DNA from: Flavobacterium sp. ACN2
Lineage (GTDB): Bacteria; Bacteroidota; Bacteroidia; Flavobacteriales; Flavobacteriaceae
Direction of reading: 5' to 3'
Length of the DNA stretch: 64,000 nt
Assembly (NCBI RefSeq): GCF_002303885.1
Contig: NZ_MRCM01000002.1
Coordinates: 1-64,000 of the forward strand
Below, piece by piece: positions 51,946 through 59,672 of the stretch. A model generated the notes under the pieces. The model searched no databases, was not told where the DNA came from, and saw nothing but the letters and a program-made list of their open reading frames with translations. Numbering within the stretch: the stretch's first letter is position 1; every line of letters begins with the position of its first letter. Both the position numbers and the translations under genes were made by a program.

Positions 51946-52656
51946 ATGGACAGAAAGAAATTTATCCGAAATGGTATTTTGGGCATTGCATCATTGGCAA
52001 CAGCTTCAAAATTTTTAGAGTCTTGTTCTAAAAGCGACAATGACGAAACTGACACGAGCAATTCTGGAGACGGAAGCTGTGCCGTTTCTCCTTCAGAAAC
52101 AAAAGGTCCATTCCCTATCAAAACGCCAAGTCAGCTGGTTTTAGAAAACATCAAATCTGATCGTGTTGGAATTGCGCTATTGATTAATTTAAAAATCGAA
52201 AATAAAAGCAACAATTGCGAACCTCTTTCGGGAGCTTTAGTAGATGTTTGGCATTGCGACAAAGACGGAAATTATTCTGAATACGGCGGCACGCAAATGC
52301 AGCAGACAGATTATACTTCTGTCCATTTCCTTAGAGGTAGACAAACTTCTAATGCTAGCGGAGAAGTTTCTTTTATTTCAATTTATCCTGGTTGGTACCA
52401 AGGAAGAGCACCACATGTGCATGTAGAAGTTCTATCAAGCACAGGAACTTCTTTATTGGTAACACAAATTGCTTTTCCTGAAACCATTTCAAGTGAAGTA
52501 TATTCAAGTACCAATTATATCGCACACGGGCAAGCAGATACTGCAAATACAAAAGACAATGTTTTTGCTGATAGCTTATCCGACGAGTTAGCTACTATAA
52601 CGGGTAATTTGACAGATGGTTTCACATTGACTAAAACTATAACTGTTAACGCATAA
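51946..52656 (+). CDS. Intradiol-dioxygenase-like lipoprotein
   Basis: A 236-residue protein with a Tat-like or lipoprotein signal (RKKFIRNGILGIASLATASKF, LESC with Cys27) and the intradiol ring-cleavage dioxygenase fold. The family iron ligands are all present: Tyr110 in DKDGNYSEY, Tyr151 in PGWYQGR, and His157 and His159 in PHVHV. SETKGPFP (50-57) and the VDVWHCD strand (99-105) also match. In characterised enzymes this fold opens catechol-type rings with Fe(III). Placed at the surface and between a kinase and its regulator, a sensing or detoxifying role is possible but unproven. It lies 12 nt downstream of the kinase. Confidence 0.85.
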   Translation: MDRKKFIRNGILGIASLATASKFLESCSKSDNDETDTSNSGDGSCAVSPSETKGPFPIKTPSQLVLENIKSDRVGIALLINLKIENKSNNCEPLSGALVDVWHCDKDGNYSEYGGTQMQQTDYTSVHFLRGRQTSNASGEVSFISIYPGWYQGRAPHVHVEVLSSTGTSLLVTQIAFPETISSEVYSSTNYIAHGQADTANTKDNVFADSLSDELATITGNLTDGFTLTKTITVNA

Positions 52657-52669
52657 TTTTGATTTGTAA

Positions 52670-52726
52670 AAACCAGTATTTTATGAAAATTTTAAAACTT
52701 AATTTACTGGTTTCAAACTACTTTTG
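52670..52726 (+). promoter_or_regulatory. Hairpin followed by a -7 element before the LytTR gene
   Basis: AAACCAGTA (52670-52678) and TACTGGTTT (52705-52713) form a long-loop hairpin that could slow or end the upstream transcript. TACTTTTG (52719-52726), a TAnnTTTG match, follows at once and lies 39 nt before the regulator's ATG. The regulator may therefore have its own promoter. Confidence 0.45.
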
Positions 52727-52764
52727 ACTGCGAAATAAACTTTAAAAAATTAATCCCGAAAAAG

Positions 52765-53478
52765 ATGAAATGTGTAATTATTGATGACGAACCTTTAGCT
52801 GTAGACTTATTGCAGGATTTTGTCAAAAAAGTAGATGCTCTAGAGCTGGTAAGCACTTTCAATAATGCTATTGATGCTGTTTCATTTATCAACCAGAATA
52901 ATATTGATTTGGTTTTCCTAGACATTCAGATGCCTCATTTTTCTGGAATTGATTTTTTAAATACAATTGAAAAAAAACCTCTTGTTATTTTTACAACTGC
53001 TTATTCTGATTATGCTGTAGAAGGTTTTAATCTTGGCGCTGTTGATTATTTAGTGAAGCCAATTCCATTTCATCGATTTTTGAAAGCAGTCGTAAGAGCA
53101 CAACAAGTCTTGCAACCTGTAACCAATACTGCAATTGCTGAAAACAATAATGCACCCGAAATTGAGCAGGACTTTATGTTTGTTAGGGCCGAATATGAAA
53201 ATGTAAAATTGAATTTTGCTGACATTCTTTTTATTGAAGGCCTAAAAGATTATGTCAAAATTTATACAACAGATAATAAATTTACACTGACATTAATTAG
53301 TTTGATCAAACTTGAGAATCTACTTTCAAGCAAAGGTTTTTCAAGAATTCACAGATCGTATATTATCAATATCAAACACGTAAAATCGATTCAGAAAAAC
53401 AAGGTTTTAATAAGTGATAAAAGAATTCCAATTAGCGAAAGCTATAAAAATAGTTTCTTCGAAAAAATCAACCTATAA
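52765..53478 (+). CDS. LytTR-family response regulator
   Basis: A 237-residue two-domain regulator. The receiver domain (1-~120) has the acidic pair D7-D8, the phospho-acceptor Asp53 in LVFLDIQMP, and the switch TTAYSDYAVEGF and YLVKP. The LytTR DNA-binding domain (about 135-237) carries FVRAEYENVKLNFADILFIEGLKDYVKIYT and the conserved FSRIHRSYIINIKHV. It is the cognate partner of the LytS-type kinase at 50818-51933. The dioxygenase-like gene stands between the two. Confidence 0.93.
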   Translation: MKCVIIDDEPLAVDLLQDFVKKVDALELVSTFNNAIDAVSFINQNNIDLVFLDIQMPHFSGIDFLNTIEKKPLVIFTTAYSDYAVEGFNLGAVDYLVKPIPFHRFLKAVVRAQQVLQPVTNTAIAENNNAPEIEQDFMFVRAEYENVKLNFADILFIEGLKDYVKIYTTDNKFTLTLISLIKLENLLSSKGFSRIHRSYIINIKHVKSIQKNKVLISDKRIPISESYKNSFFEKINL

Positions 53479-53489
53479 TTTTCTGAAAT

Positions 53490-53565
53490 TCCAATAATAA
53501 AAATTCCAAATTCCAAAAGTCTGATCTTTTTGGAATTTGGACCCGAGCGATAGCGAACGGGCGAA
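53490..53565. repeat. Intergenic inverted repeats (CCAAATTCCAAAA type)
   Basis: CCAAATTCCAAAA (53506-53518) pairs with TTTTGGAATTTGG (53528-53540), preceded by degenerate ATTCCAA tandem units. Next to it is CCCGAGCGATAGCGAACGGG (53542-53561), a smaller dyad. The unit is again of 7-8 bp. It sits between the convergent LytTR and carbonic-anhydrase genes and likely serves as terminator for both. Confidence 0.7.
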
Positions 53566-53594
53566 GCAATTTCTATTTTGTTATTTTGTTATTT

Positions 53595-54113
53595 TTATTT
53601 TTCTTCTTTGAACCAACTAGAATACATCACATAATTGTTTGAAATACGCCCTATTTCGCCTGCAAAATCAGATTGATCGATGTCTTTTACTTTTTTGGCA
53701 GGAACTCCAGCATAAATACTTCCAGAAGTTACAACCGTATTTTGAGTTACAACGGCACCTGCAGCAACAATAGCATTGCTTTCTACCACACAGTTATCCA
53801 TTACAATTGCTCCCATTCCGATTAAAACATTATCATGAATAGTACAGCCATGCACAATTGCATTATGCCCAATTGAAACGTTATTTCCTATAATTGTTGG
53901 GTGTTTTTGATACGTACAGTGAATTACGGCACCATCCTGAATGTTAACCTTGTTTCCGATTTTAATGAAATGAACATCTCCCCTCACAACAGCATTAAAC
54001 CAAACACTGCAAGATTCTCCAAAAGTAACATCTCCTACAATAGTCGCGTTTTCGGCAACATAACAATCCTCTGGAATAAGAGGTGATTTTCCGTTTACAG
54101 ATTTAATAAGCAT
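53595..54113 (-). CDS. Gamma-carbonic-anhydrase-family protein (left-handed beta helix)
   Basis: A 172-residue hexapeptide-repeat protein of the YrdA/gamma-CA group. Repeated (I/V)G-x-x-x-x units run through residues about 20-130, as in NATIVGDVTFGESCSVWFNAVVRGD and IGKN-type turns. Three zinc-ligand histidines are placed as in the family: His65 (VIHCT), His83 and His88 (IGHNAIVHGC). The end AGVPAKKVKDID is typical. Carbonic anhydrase activity is possible, but many homologues have no proven activity. It lies 10 nt downstream of the PorP/SprF gene on the same strand. Confidence 0.9.
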   Translation of the reverse strand: MLIKSVNGKSPLIPEDCYVAENATIVGDVTFGESCSVWFNAVVRGDVHFIKIGNKVNIQDGAVIHCTYQKHPTIIGNNVSIGHNAIVHGCTIHDNVLIGMGAIVMDNCVVESNAIVAAGAVVTQNTVVTSGSIYAGVPAKKVKDIDQSDFAGEIGRISNNYVMYSSWFKEEK

Positions 54114-54123
54114 AATAATAATT

Positions 54124-55113
54124 TTAGTTAACTGCAGGACAATTACAGTCGTAACGTGCTTTTCTGCAGAATAAATTAACTCCTAAAGTAATTTGATGAA
54201 AACCGCCTGTATCAAACTTAACATCTCCCATTAACTGAGTATAGGTGTAAGCAAACATAAAGTTCTTGAAATTAACTCCAACAATCGGTGTAAAGTATTG
54301 TAATTTTTGAGACGAAACTCCAGTTCCCGAAATATATTGCGCGCCATCAAAACCTCTTCTATAAGATAAAGCCGCCCATAGACTTCCAAAATCCATGTTT
54401 TTGTACGCTTTCATATTCAAATCAAGCGTTTTTGCTTTTGTCTGATCAAATAGCTGAAAAAGAAAAGAAGGCTCCCAAGTCCAACTGCTATTTTTTCCAA
54501 ATACATAACCAGCGCTCAATAAAAACTTTCTAAGATTATCCGATTCATAATCAGTATATAATTCTCTTCTAGTTTCTAACAATCCTTGAACTGTTGCGTG
54601 TGCATAGAAATCTAAATAATTATAAGACGCTCCAACGTCAAGATTGAAATAAGAATCTTTCTGAATTGACCCAAAAACAATTGGATCAAAAGTTCCGCCA
54701 AATTTTGTTTCGTCCAATTGGCTTTGTATTAAACCTCCGCTAATTCCAAAAGACAACTGATTCAAATCTAATTCATCTCTTGAAAACATAATATGGTGTG
54801 CGTAAGTCAATTTCACACCTTTTTGAGAATGATATCCGTTTTTATCATTAAAAAGAATTATACCAGCTCCAGAACGTTCTCCAACTCTTCCGTTAAAACT
54901 TAAAGTCTGTAAAGATGGAGCATCTTCTTCTCCAAACCATTGCTTTCTGGCCGTTAATCTTATTTTGGCACAGTTAGCCGCGCCGGCCATAGAAGGATGA
55001 ATTAAGTAATAATTATCAGACAAATAATCCGAATAAACAGGTAGTCCCTCTTGAGAGTAAGAATAAAAAGTAGTAATGAGAAAAATTAATAAAACCTTGA
55101 TTTTAAATTCCAT
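54124..55113 (-). CDS. PorP/SprF-family T9SS outer-membrane protein
   Basis: A 329-residue outer-membrane barrel of the PorP/SprF family. Signal peptide 1-20 (TFYSYS-Q), then GLPVYSDYLSDNYYLIHPSMAGAANCAKIRLTARKQWFGEEDAPSLQTLSF, which carries the family's hallmark NPS/HPSxAG and R-x-QW patterns. A barrel follows and ends in NLFCRKARYDCNCPAVN. These proteins anchor or help secrete type-B-sorted T9SS cargo such as the protein at 4539-7856. No large cargo gene is adjacent, so this copy probably serves cargo encoded elsewhere. Confidence 0.9.
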   Translation of the reverse strand: MEFKIKVLLIFLITTFYSYSQEGLPVYSDYLSDNYYLIHPSMAGAANCAKIRLTARKQWFGEEDAPSLQTLSFNGRVGERSGAGIILFNDKNGYHSQKGVKLTYAHHIMFSRDELDLNQLSFGISGGLIQSQLDETKFGGTFDPIVFGSIQKDSYFNLDVGASYNYLDFYAHATVQGLLETRRELYTDYESDNLRKFLLSAGYVFGKNSSWTWEPSFLFQLFDQTKAKTLDLNMKAYKNMDFGSLWAALSYRRGFDGAQYISGTGVSSQKLQYFTPIVGVNFKNFMFAYTYTQLMGDVKFDTGGFHQITLGVNLFCRKARYDCNCPAVN

Positions 55114-55232
55114 AAAGACAATTTTGTTTTCGGATAATTTTCACTCTTGCAATTTAACACGATTTATTTGAAAAGAGTCTTAATTATTTCATTAAAAAAT
55201 CAAATATAGCCATTAGTAGAAAATAACTTTAG

Positions 55233-55240
55233 TAAATTTG
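55233..55240 (+). promoter_or_regulatory. -7 element (TAAATTTG) of the Nfu gene
   Basis: TAAATTTG matches TAnnTTTG, 16 nt before the ATG. The -33 match is weak. Confidence 0.5.
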
Positions 55241-55256
55241 CAAAAAATATATTACC

Positions 55257-56156
55257 ATGACTAAAATCACTATAAAAGAAACCCAAAATCCAACTATTTT
55301 AAAGTTCGAATTTGATGATTTCATTACTCAAAATCAAAACTTTGAGTTCAAAAATATTGATGAAGCGCAAGCTTCTCCTCTAGCACAGCAATTATTCTAT
55401 TTACCGTTTGTTAAAACAGTTTATATCTCAGGAAATTTTATCGCTATTGAAAGATATAGCATTGTTGATTGGGATGATGTAAAAGATGCTGTTGCAGAAC
55501 AAATCAGTGCTTTTGTGGACAAAGGTGGCGTTATCATTAAAATTGACGAAACAAAAGCAAAAAAACAGCCTATTACAGTTTACGGAGAAACAACTCCAAA
55601 CCCTTCTGCATTAAAATTTGTTGTAAGCAGAATGTTAACTCGCAATGCTGTAGAATATAAAAATATTGACCAGACTGCTTCTTCTCCATTAGCTCAGGAA
55701 TTATTTAAATTTCCTTATGTGAAAGAAATTTTTATTGACGAAAATTATATTTCGGTAACCAAATATGAAATCAATAATTGGGATGAAATCACTTTAGAAT
55801 TAAGAACTTTCATTAAACAATTTATTGAAAACGGAGGAACGGTTTTAGACGAAAGTTTAATCGAAACTAAAGTCAAAAATGAAGCAACAAAAGATGAAGC
55901 TTTTGATAAATTGGATGTTACTTCACAGCAAATCATCAATATCTTAGAAGAGTATGTAAAACCAGCCGTAGCTGCTGATGGTGGAAACATTGCTTTTGAA
56001 TCTTATAATGAAGAAGACAAGACAGTAAAAGTATTATTGCAAGGTGCTTGCAGTGGTTGTCCTTCATCTACATTTACTTTAAAAAGCGGTATCGAAAATA
56101 TGCTGAAAAGCATGCTGAATGATGACGCTATAAAAGTAGAGGCATCAAATGCATAG
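55257..56156 (+). CDS. Nfu-type iron-sulfur scaffold protein with duplicated N domain
   Basis: A 299-residue protein. Two Nfu_N-like domains stand in tandem: residues about 2-95 (ITIKETQNPTILKFEFDDF, then ASPLAQQLFYLPFVKTVYISGNFIAIER) and about 105-198 (TVYGETTPNPSALKFVVS, then SSPLAQELFKFPYVKEIFIDENYISVTK). The C-terminal NifU-like domain (about 222-299) has AVAADGGNIAFESY and the cluster-binding GACSGCPSS with Cys265 and Cys268. It carries a [4Fe-4S] cluster to client proteins. The duplicated N domain makes it longer than the usual ~190-residue Nfu. It is monocistronic with its own terminator. Confidence 0.93.
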   Translation: MTKITIKETQNPTILKFEFDDFITQNQNFEFKNIDEAQASPLAQQLFYLPFVKTVYISGNFIAIERYSIVDWDDVKDAVAEQISAFVDKGGVIIKIDETKAKKQPITVYGETTPNPSALKFVVSRMLTRNAVEYKNIDQTASSPLAQELFKFPYVKEIFIDENYISVTKYEINNWDEITLELRTFIKQFIENGGTVLDESLIETKVKNEATKDEAFDKLDVTSQQIINILEEYVKPAVAADGGNIAFESYNEEDKTVKVLLQGACSGCPSSTFTLKSGIENMLKSMLNDDAIKVEASNA

Positions 56157-56175
56157 TTTGACTAAATTATTATTC

Positions 56176-56202
56176 AAAGCGTCTCATTGAGGCGCTTTTT
56201 TT
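56176..56202 (+). terminator. Terminator of the Nfu gene
   Basis: AAAGCGTCTC pairs with GAGGCGCTTT (one T-G pair) around ATT and is followed by a T-run. It lies 20 nt after the stop. Confidence 0.88.
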
Positions 56203-56299
56203 ATTATTAACCACTAGTTACCAATTATTTACCATTAAAAACACGAGTAATTCTATAAAATTAATTAATATTGTAATCTTAACCAATTAATTAACAACC

Positions 56300-56710
56300 A
56301 TGGGATTATCTTCATTTTTTAAAAATCTATTTGGCTCAACCAAAGAGTCTGTAACTGAATTGGCAAATAATGCCGAAAGTACTTTTGAGCAAGCAAAAGA
56401 AGCTGCTGCGCCATACATCGAAAAAGCGGAAGCTTTTGCAGAAGAAGCAATTGAAAAAGTAAAAGAAGTTTCGGAACCTATTATTGACAACGCAGCAGAG
56501 TATGCTGAAAAAGCAAAAGATACTGTAAGCGAATATGCCGACAAAGCCGCTAAAGTGGTAAATGATGTAGTTGATTCTGTTAAAGAAAAAACAGCTTCTG
56601 CAGCTGTTAGCGATACGCCAGAAACTATTTCTGAAACCGTTGTTGATGTAAGCGAAAAATCGGCTGCAGAAGTAGAAGAAATCGCCGATGAAGCAGCCGA
56701 CAAGGCATAA
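56300..56710 (+). CDS. Ala/Glu-rich helical-repeat protein
   Basis: A 136-residue protein that is almost entirely amphipathic helix, rich in Ala, Glu, Lys and Val. Degenerate 11-residue units recur (EQAKEAAAPYIEKAEAFAEEA, AEYAEKAKDTVSEYADKAAK, SEKSAAEVEEIADEAADKA), as in LEA- or apolipoprotein-like proteins. There is no signal peptide; the short N-terminal GLSSFFKNLFG is amphipathic and could touch a membrane. I cannot name a family. The open frame on the other strand is a shadow of the repeat. A role in stress protection or membrane association is only a guess. MscS follows on the same strand. Confidence 0.75.
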   Translation: MGLSSFFKNLFGSTKESVTELANNAESTFEQAKEAAAPYIEKAEAFAEEAIEKVKEVSEPIIDNAAEYAEKAKDTVSEYADKAAKVVNDVVDSVKEKTASAAVSDTPETISETVVDVSEKSAAEVEEIADEAADKA

Positions 56711-56739
56711 ACACACTTTTCTGATAATGTAAATATTTT

Positions 56740-56747
56740 TATATTTG
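56740..56747 (+). promoter_or_regulatory. -7 element (TATATTTG) of mscS, before a terminator hairpin
   Basis: TATATTTG matches TAnnTTTG, 50 nt before the mscS ATG and only 12 nt upstream of the hairpin at 56759-56787. The hairpin would lie in the 5' UTR of any RNA made here. Confidence 0.5.
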
Positions 56748-56758
56748 CACTACTAATA

Positions 56759-56787
56759 TACCTTCTCTTTTGAGAAGGTTTTTTTAT
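56759..56787 (+). terminator. Terminator or attenuator upstream of mscS
   Basis: ACCTTCTC pairs with GAGAAGGT around TTTT and is followed by a T-run. It ends the Ala-rich gene's transcript, but it also sits between the mscS promoter and its ATG. Confidence 0.8.
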
Positions 56788-56796
56788 TTCAAAATC

Positions 56797-57609
56797 ATGA
56801 ACATTAGCCCAGAACAAGTCAGTAAATACGTTGCTCGATTTATTGATATTTTAGTCGATTATTCACCAAAACTGATTTCTGCATTTTTAATCTTATTTGT
56901 TGGTTTATACGCCATCAGATTGATTAATCGAATTATTAGAAAAATAATGATTCAGCGAAATCTCGATCCAACCTTAACAAAATTCTTAGCTGACATTTTA
57001 TTATGGGCTTTAAGAATTTTATTATTTGTAACCTTTATTTCTAAATTAGGAATTGAAACTTCTTCATTTGTTGCCATCTTAGGAGCAATGGGACTTGCGG
57101 TTGGCTTATCATTACAAGGATCACTTTCTAATTTTGCTGGCGGAATGCTTATTATTGTTTTTAAACCATTTAAAGTTGGAGATACGATAGAAGCACAAGG
57201 CATTGTTGCTACGGTTGAAGAAATTCAAATTTTTGTAACAAAAATGATTACTGGAAACAATCAGACTGTTTTTGTTCCCAATGGTGCTTTGTCTAACGGA
57301 AATATTATTAATTATTCCATGAAGGGAGAAAGAAAAGCCGACTTGACATTTTCAGTTTCCTACGACTCTGATATTAAAAAGGCAAAAGAAGTTCTCTTAG
57401 ATGTCTTGCTTAAAAACCCAAAGGTTCTTAAAAATCCTGCTCCAGAGGTTTTTGTAAAAAATTTATCTGCAAGTTCAGTGGATTTTGCAGTTCGCCCTTG
57501 GGCTAAAAATGCCAATTATGGAGCTGTTTTTTCTGAAACTTTAGAAAACTGTAAAATAGCATTAGACGAAGCCGGAATATCGGTTCAACCCTACACTATA
57601 CAAAAATAA
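56797..57609 (+). CDS. Small-conductance mechanosensitive channel (MscS family)
   Basis: A 270-residue channel that opens under membrane tension. Three transmembrane helices (about 18-40, 62-85, 88-115) are followed by the pore helix region SSFVAILGAMGLAVGLSLQGSLSNFAGGMLIIVFKPF with its Gly/Ala pattern. After that comes the beta domain (VGDTIEAQGIVATVEEIQIFVTKM, VPNGALSNGNIINYS) and the C-terminal alpha/beta domain. The frame can be read back to a TTG inside the terminator hairpin; the ATG here fits MscS homologues. Convergent with tsaB, 3 nt between stops. Confidence 0.95.
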   Translation: MNISPEQVSKYVARFIDILVDYSPKLISAFLILFVGLYAIRLINRIIRKIMIQRNLDPTLTKFLADILLWALRILLFVTFISKLGIETSSFVAILGAMGLAVGLSLQGSLSNFAGGMLIIVFKPFKVGDTIEAQGIVATVEEIQIFVTKMITGNNQTVFVPNGALSNGNIINYSMKGERKADLTFSVSYDSDIKKAKEVLLDVLLKNPKVLKNPAPEVFVKNLSASSVDFAVRPWAKNANYGAVFSETLENCKIALDEAGISVQPYTIQK

Positions 57610-57612
57610 ATA

Positions 57613-58284
57613 TTACTGTTTCTTTGGAGGAGCAATCATAAAATCTTTTAAATAATAAGGTTCAAAATAAGCGACATCTACAGTGTCGCTTTTTTGATAC
57701 TTATCAAAACTGATTTTGCTCATTGCTTGCGCTGAAGGATATTTTATGTCTTCTAAAAACACAAAATTATCTTTAGTCAAAACAGATTTACATTTATCAG
57801 CACAATCACCAACAAAATAAACTTTCTCTGTATATTCTTGAAATGAATTTTCGTCAATAATTTCAGCTTGAATCGCCCTTTCGACTGTCAAATCTGAATT
57901 AAAAATAGCGCTGTAAACTTCCATACGGCGCGCATCTAACATGGGTATAATTTTTCCGTCTGTAACTCCAGCCTGAGAAGCTAGAGCCTGTAAAGTGTCG
58001 ACTGCAATTAACGGAATATTTAAAGCATAACACAACCCTTTTGCTGCTGAAACCCCAATTCTTAAACCTGTGTAAGATCCTGGACCTTGACTAACCGCAA
58101 CAGCATTTAAATCCTGCGCCGAAATTCCAGCTTTTGCTATTACCTCTTCAATAAAAACATGAAGTTTTTCGGCATGCGAATAGCCTTCATCTGCCAATTC
58201 ATTGCAAACAATTGCTTGACCATCTTTTGCAATAGATACAGAACAATTTTTAGTAGCCGTTTCGATATTGAGAATAAAAGACAA
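57613..58284 (-). CDS. tsaB: tRNA threonylcarbamoyladenosine biosynthesis protein TsaB
   Basis: A 223-residue member of the ASKHA fold that partners TsaD in making t6A37 in tRNAs that read ANN codons. The start is MSFILNIETATKNCSVSIAKDG, with the family motif VSQGPGSYTGLRIGVSAAKGL (about 64-84) and PLIAVDTLQALA. The only plausible start is a TTG codon; no ATG is in frame near the conserved N terminus. Full length. It lies downstream of the export operon on the same strand, with an inverted repeat between. Confidence 0.95.
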   Translation of the reverse strand: MSFILNIETATKNCSVSIAKDGQAIVCNELADEGYSHAEKLHVFIEEVIAKAGISAQDLNAVAVSQGPGSYTGLRIGVSAAKGLCYALNIPLIAVDTLQALASQAGVTDGKIIPMLDARRMEVYSAIFNSDLTVERAIQAEIIDENSFQEYTEKVYFVGDCADKCKSVLTKDNFVFLEDIKYPSAQAMSKISFDKYQKSDTVDVAYFEPYYLKDFMIAPPKKQ

Positions 58285-58313
58285 AATATGTAGTTTTAAA
58301 AATTAATTATTGA

Positions 58314-58359
58314 TGTCAGGCTGAGCGAAGTTGCAACTTCGAATTCGCTCAGGATGACA
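58314..58359. repeat. Inverted repeat of the GCTGAGCGAAGTC family, second copy
   Basis: TGTCAGGCTGAGCGAA pairs with TTCGCTCAGGATGACA around a short GTTGCAACTTCGAA centre. The 16-nt arm is the same as in the copy at 20941-21006. It separates the export operon from tsaB. Confidence 0.82.
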
Positions 58360-58373
58360 ATATGCTTATATTG

Positions 58374-59666
58374 TTATTTTTTTGGAGCCTCAGCTTTCTT
58401 AAGCTTTACCTTGTCTCCAGAATTAAGATCTTTAGAAACTGTTGTATAAGGCCCTGTAATTACGACATCCCCAGGTTTAAGACCAGACATTACTTCAATA
58501 TTAGTATCATCCTGAATTCCAGTTTTAATAACTCTAATCTTGGCCTTATCTCCAACTTTCACAAAAACACATTCGAATTTTTTATCGCTTTTTGGAGCTG
58601 CTTTTTTATCTTCATTAGGATCTTCAACCTTAAAATCTTTTACAGCAGTAGTATCCGACTTTACGACAACAGAACTAATTGGCACTGCCAAAACATTGTT
58701 TTTTGTCGTTGTAATAATATCTACAGTAGCAGTCATTCCTGGTCTAAAAGGAGAATATGTACTTGGTTTTCCTTCTAACAAATCTTGATAAGAATCTTTC
58801 AGAATACGAACTTTAACTTTAAAATTCGTTACCTGATCTGAAGTTAATGTTGTGCTTGCAGAATTAGAAATACTGGTTACAACGCCCTTAAATTTCTTTT
58901 TTAAATAAGCATCAACTTCAACATTTGCTTCGTCTCCAATTTTAATTTTCACAATGTCATTTTCATTTACATCAACTTCAACCTCCATATTGTTTAGGTT
59001 TGCCACACGTAAAAGCTCCGTTCCGGCCATTTGCTGTGTTCCTAAAACTCTTTCTCCCAATTCTACATTTAATACCGAAATGGTTCCATCTGCAGGAGAA
59101 TAAATTGTGGTGCGGCCTAAATTGTCTTTGGCTTCGGTAACAGATGCCGAAGCGCTTTGAACATTGTAATAAGCACTTTGTTTTGTTGCTTTGGCCACTT
59201 CAAAAGAAGAAATGGCTTTATCCCAATCTGATTTCGAAATTACACCTTTATCATACAATATTTTATTACGCTCATAATTTGCTTTTGCTTCTTTAAAACT
59301 TGCGTCAGACTGAGTTAGACTTGCTTTTGTTCCAGCTAAATTTGCTACAGATCTTTCTAATCCTGAGGTATATAAATCGGGATTTATTTTTACTAATAAA
59401 TCTCCTTTTTTAACCACTTGCCCTTCTTTTACGTTTAATGAAATAATCTCGCCCGAAACCATCGAAGCAATTTTAATTTCAATTTCAGGCTGAATTTTAC
59501 CTGTTGCAGAAACAGTTTCAACAATTGTTGAAGCGGTTACTTTTGCAATTTCTACTTCTTTTCCTTCGTCCTTATTCCCTATAACTCCAGCCTTAGAAAG
59601 ACCGACCAAAGCTGCAATAATAACTATTGCACCACCTAATAAGAAATAAACAGTTTTTTTTGACAT
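58374..59666 (-). CDS. MacA-like periplasmic adaptor (HlyD family)
   Basis: A 430-residue membrane-fusion protein. An N-terminal anchor helix (about 6-26) is followed by a barrel/lipoyl half (SATGKIQPEIEIKIASMVSGEIISLNVKEGQVVKKGDLLVKINP), a coiled-coil hairpin (about 95-190, LAGTKASLTQSDASFKEAKANYE), and lipoyl, beta-barrel and membrane-proximal domains ending DVVITGPYTTVSKDLNSGDKVKLKK. It links an inner-membrane ABC permease to a TolC-type outer channel. It is the second adaptor of the operon and the last gene; a TolC gene is 6 nt upstream. Confidence 0.9.
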   Translation of the reverse strand: MSKKTVYFLLGGAIVIIAALVGLSKAGVIGNKDEGKEVEIAKVTASTIVETVSATGKIQPEIEIKIASMVSGEIISLNVKEGQVVKKGDLLVKINPDLYTSGLERSVANLAGTKASLTQSDASFKEAKANYERNKILYDKGVISKSDWDKAISSFEVAKATKQSAYYNVQSASASVTEAKDNLGRTTIYSPADGTISVLNVELGERVLGTQQMAGTELLRVANLNNMEVEVDVNENDIVKIKIGDEANVEVDAYLKKKFKGVVTSISNSASTTLTSDQVTNFKVKVRILKDSYQDLLEGKPSTYSPFRPGMTATVDIITTTKNNVLAVPISSVVVKSDTTAVKDFKVEDPNEDKKAAPKSDKKFECVFVKVGDKAKIRVIKTGIQDDTNIEVMSGLKPGDVVITGPYTTVSKDLNSGDKVKLKKAEAPKK

Positions 59667-59672
59667 AATGAA

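Noticed and set aside
56287..56817. 176-codon minus-strand frame over the Ala-rich gene
   Set aside because: It mirrors the repeats of the plus-strand gene. The composition is Ser/Ala-rich low complexity, and the plus frame has proper start, stop and helical pattern.
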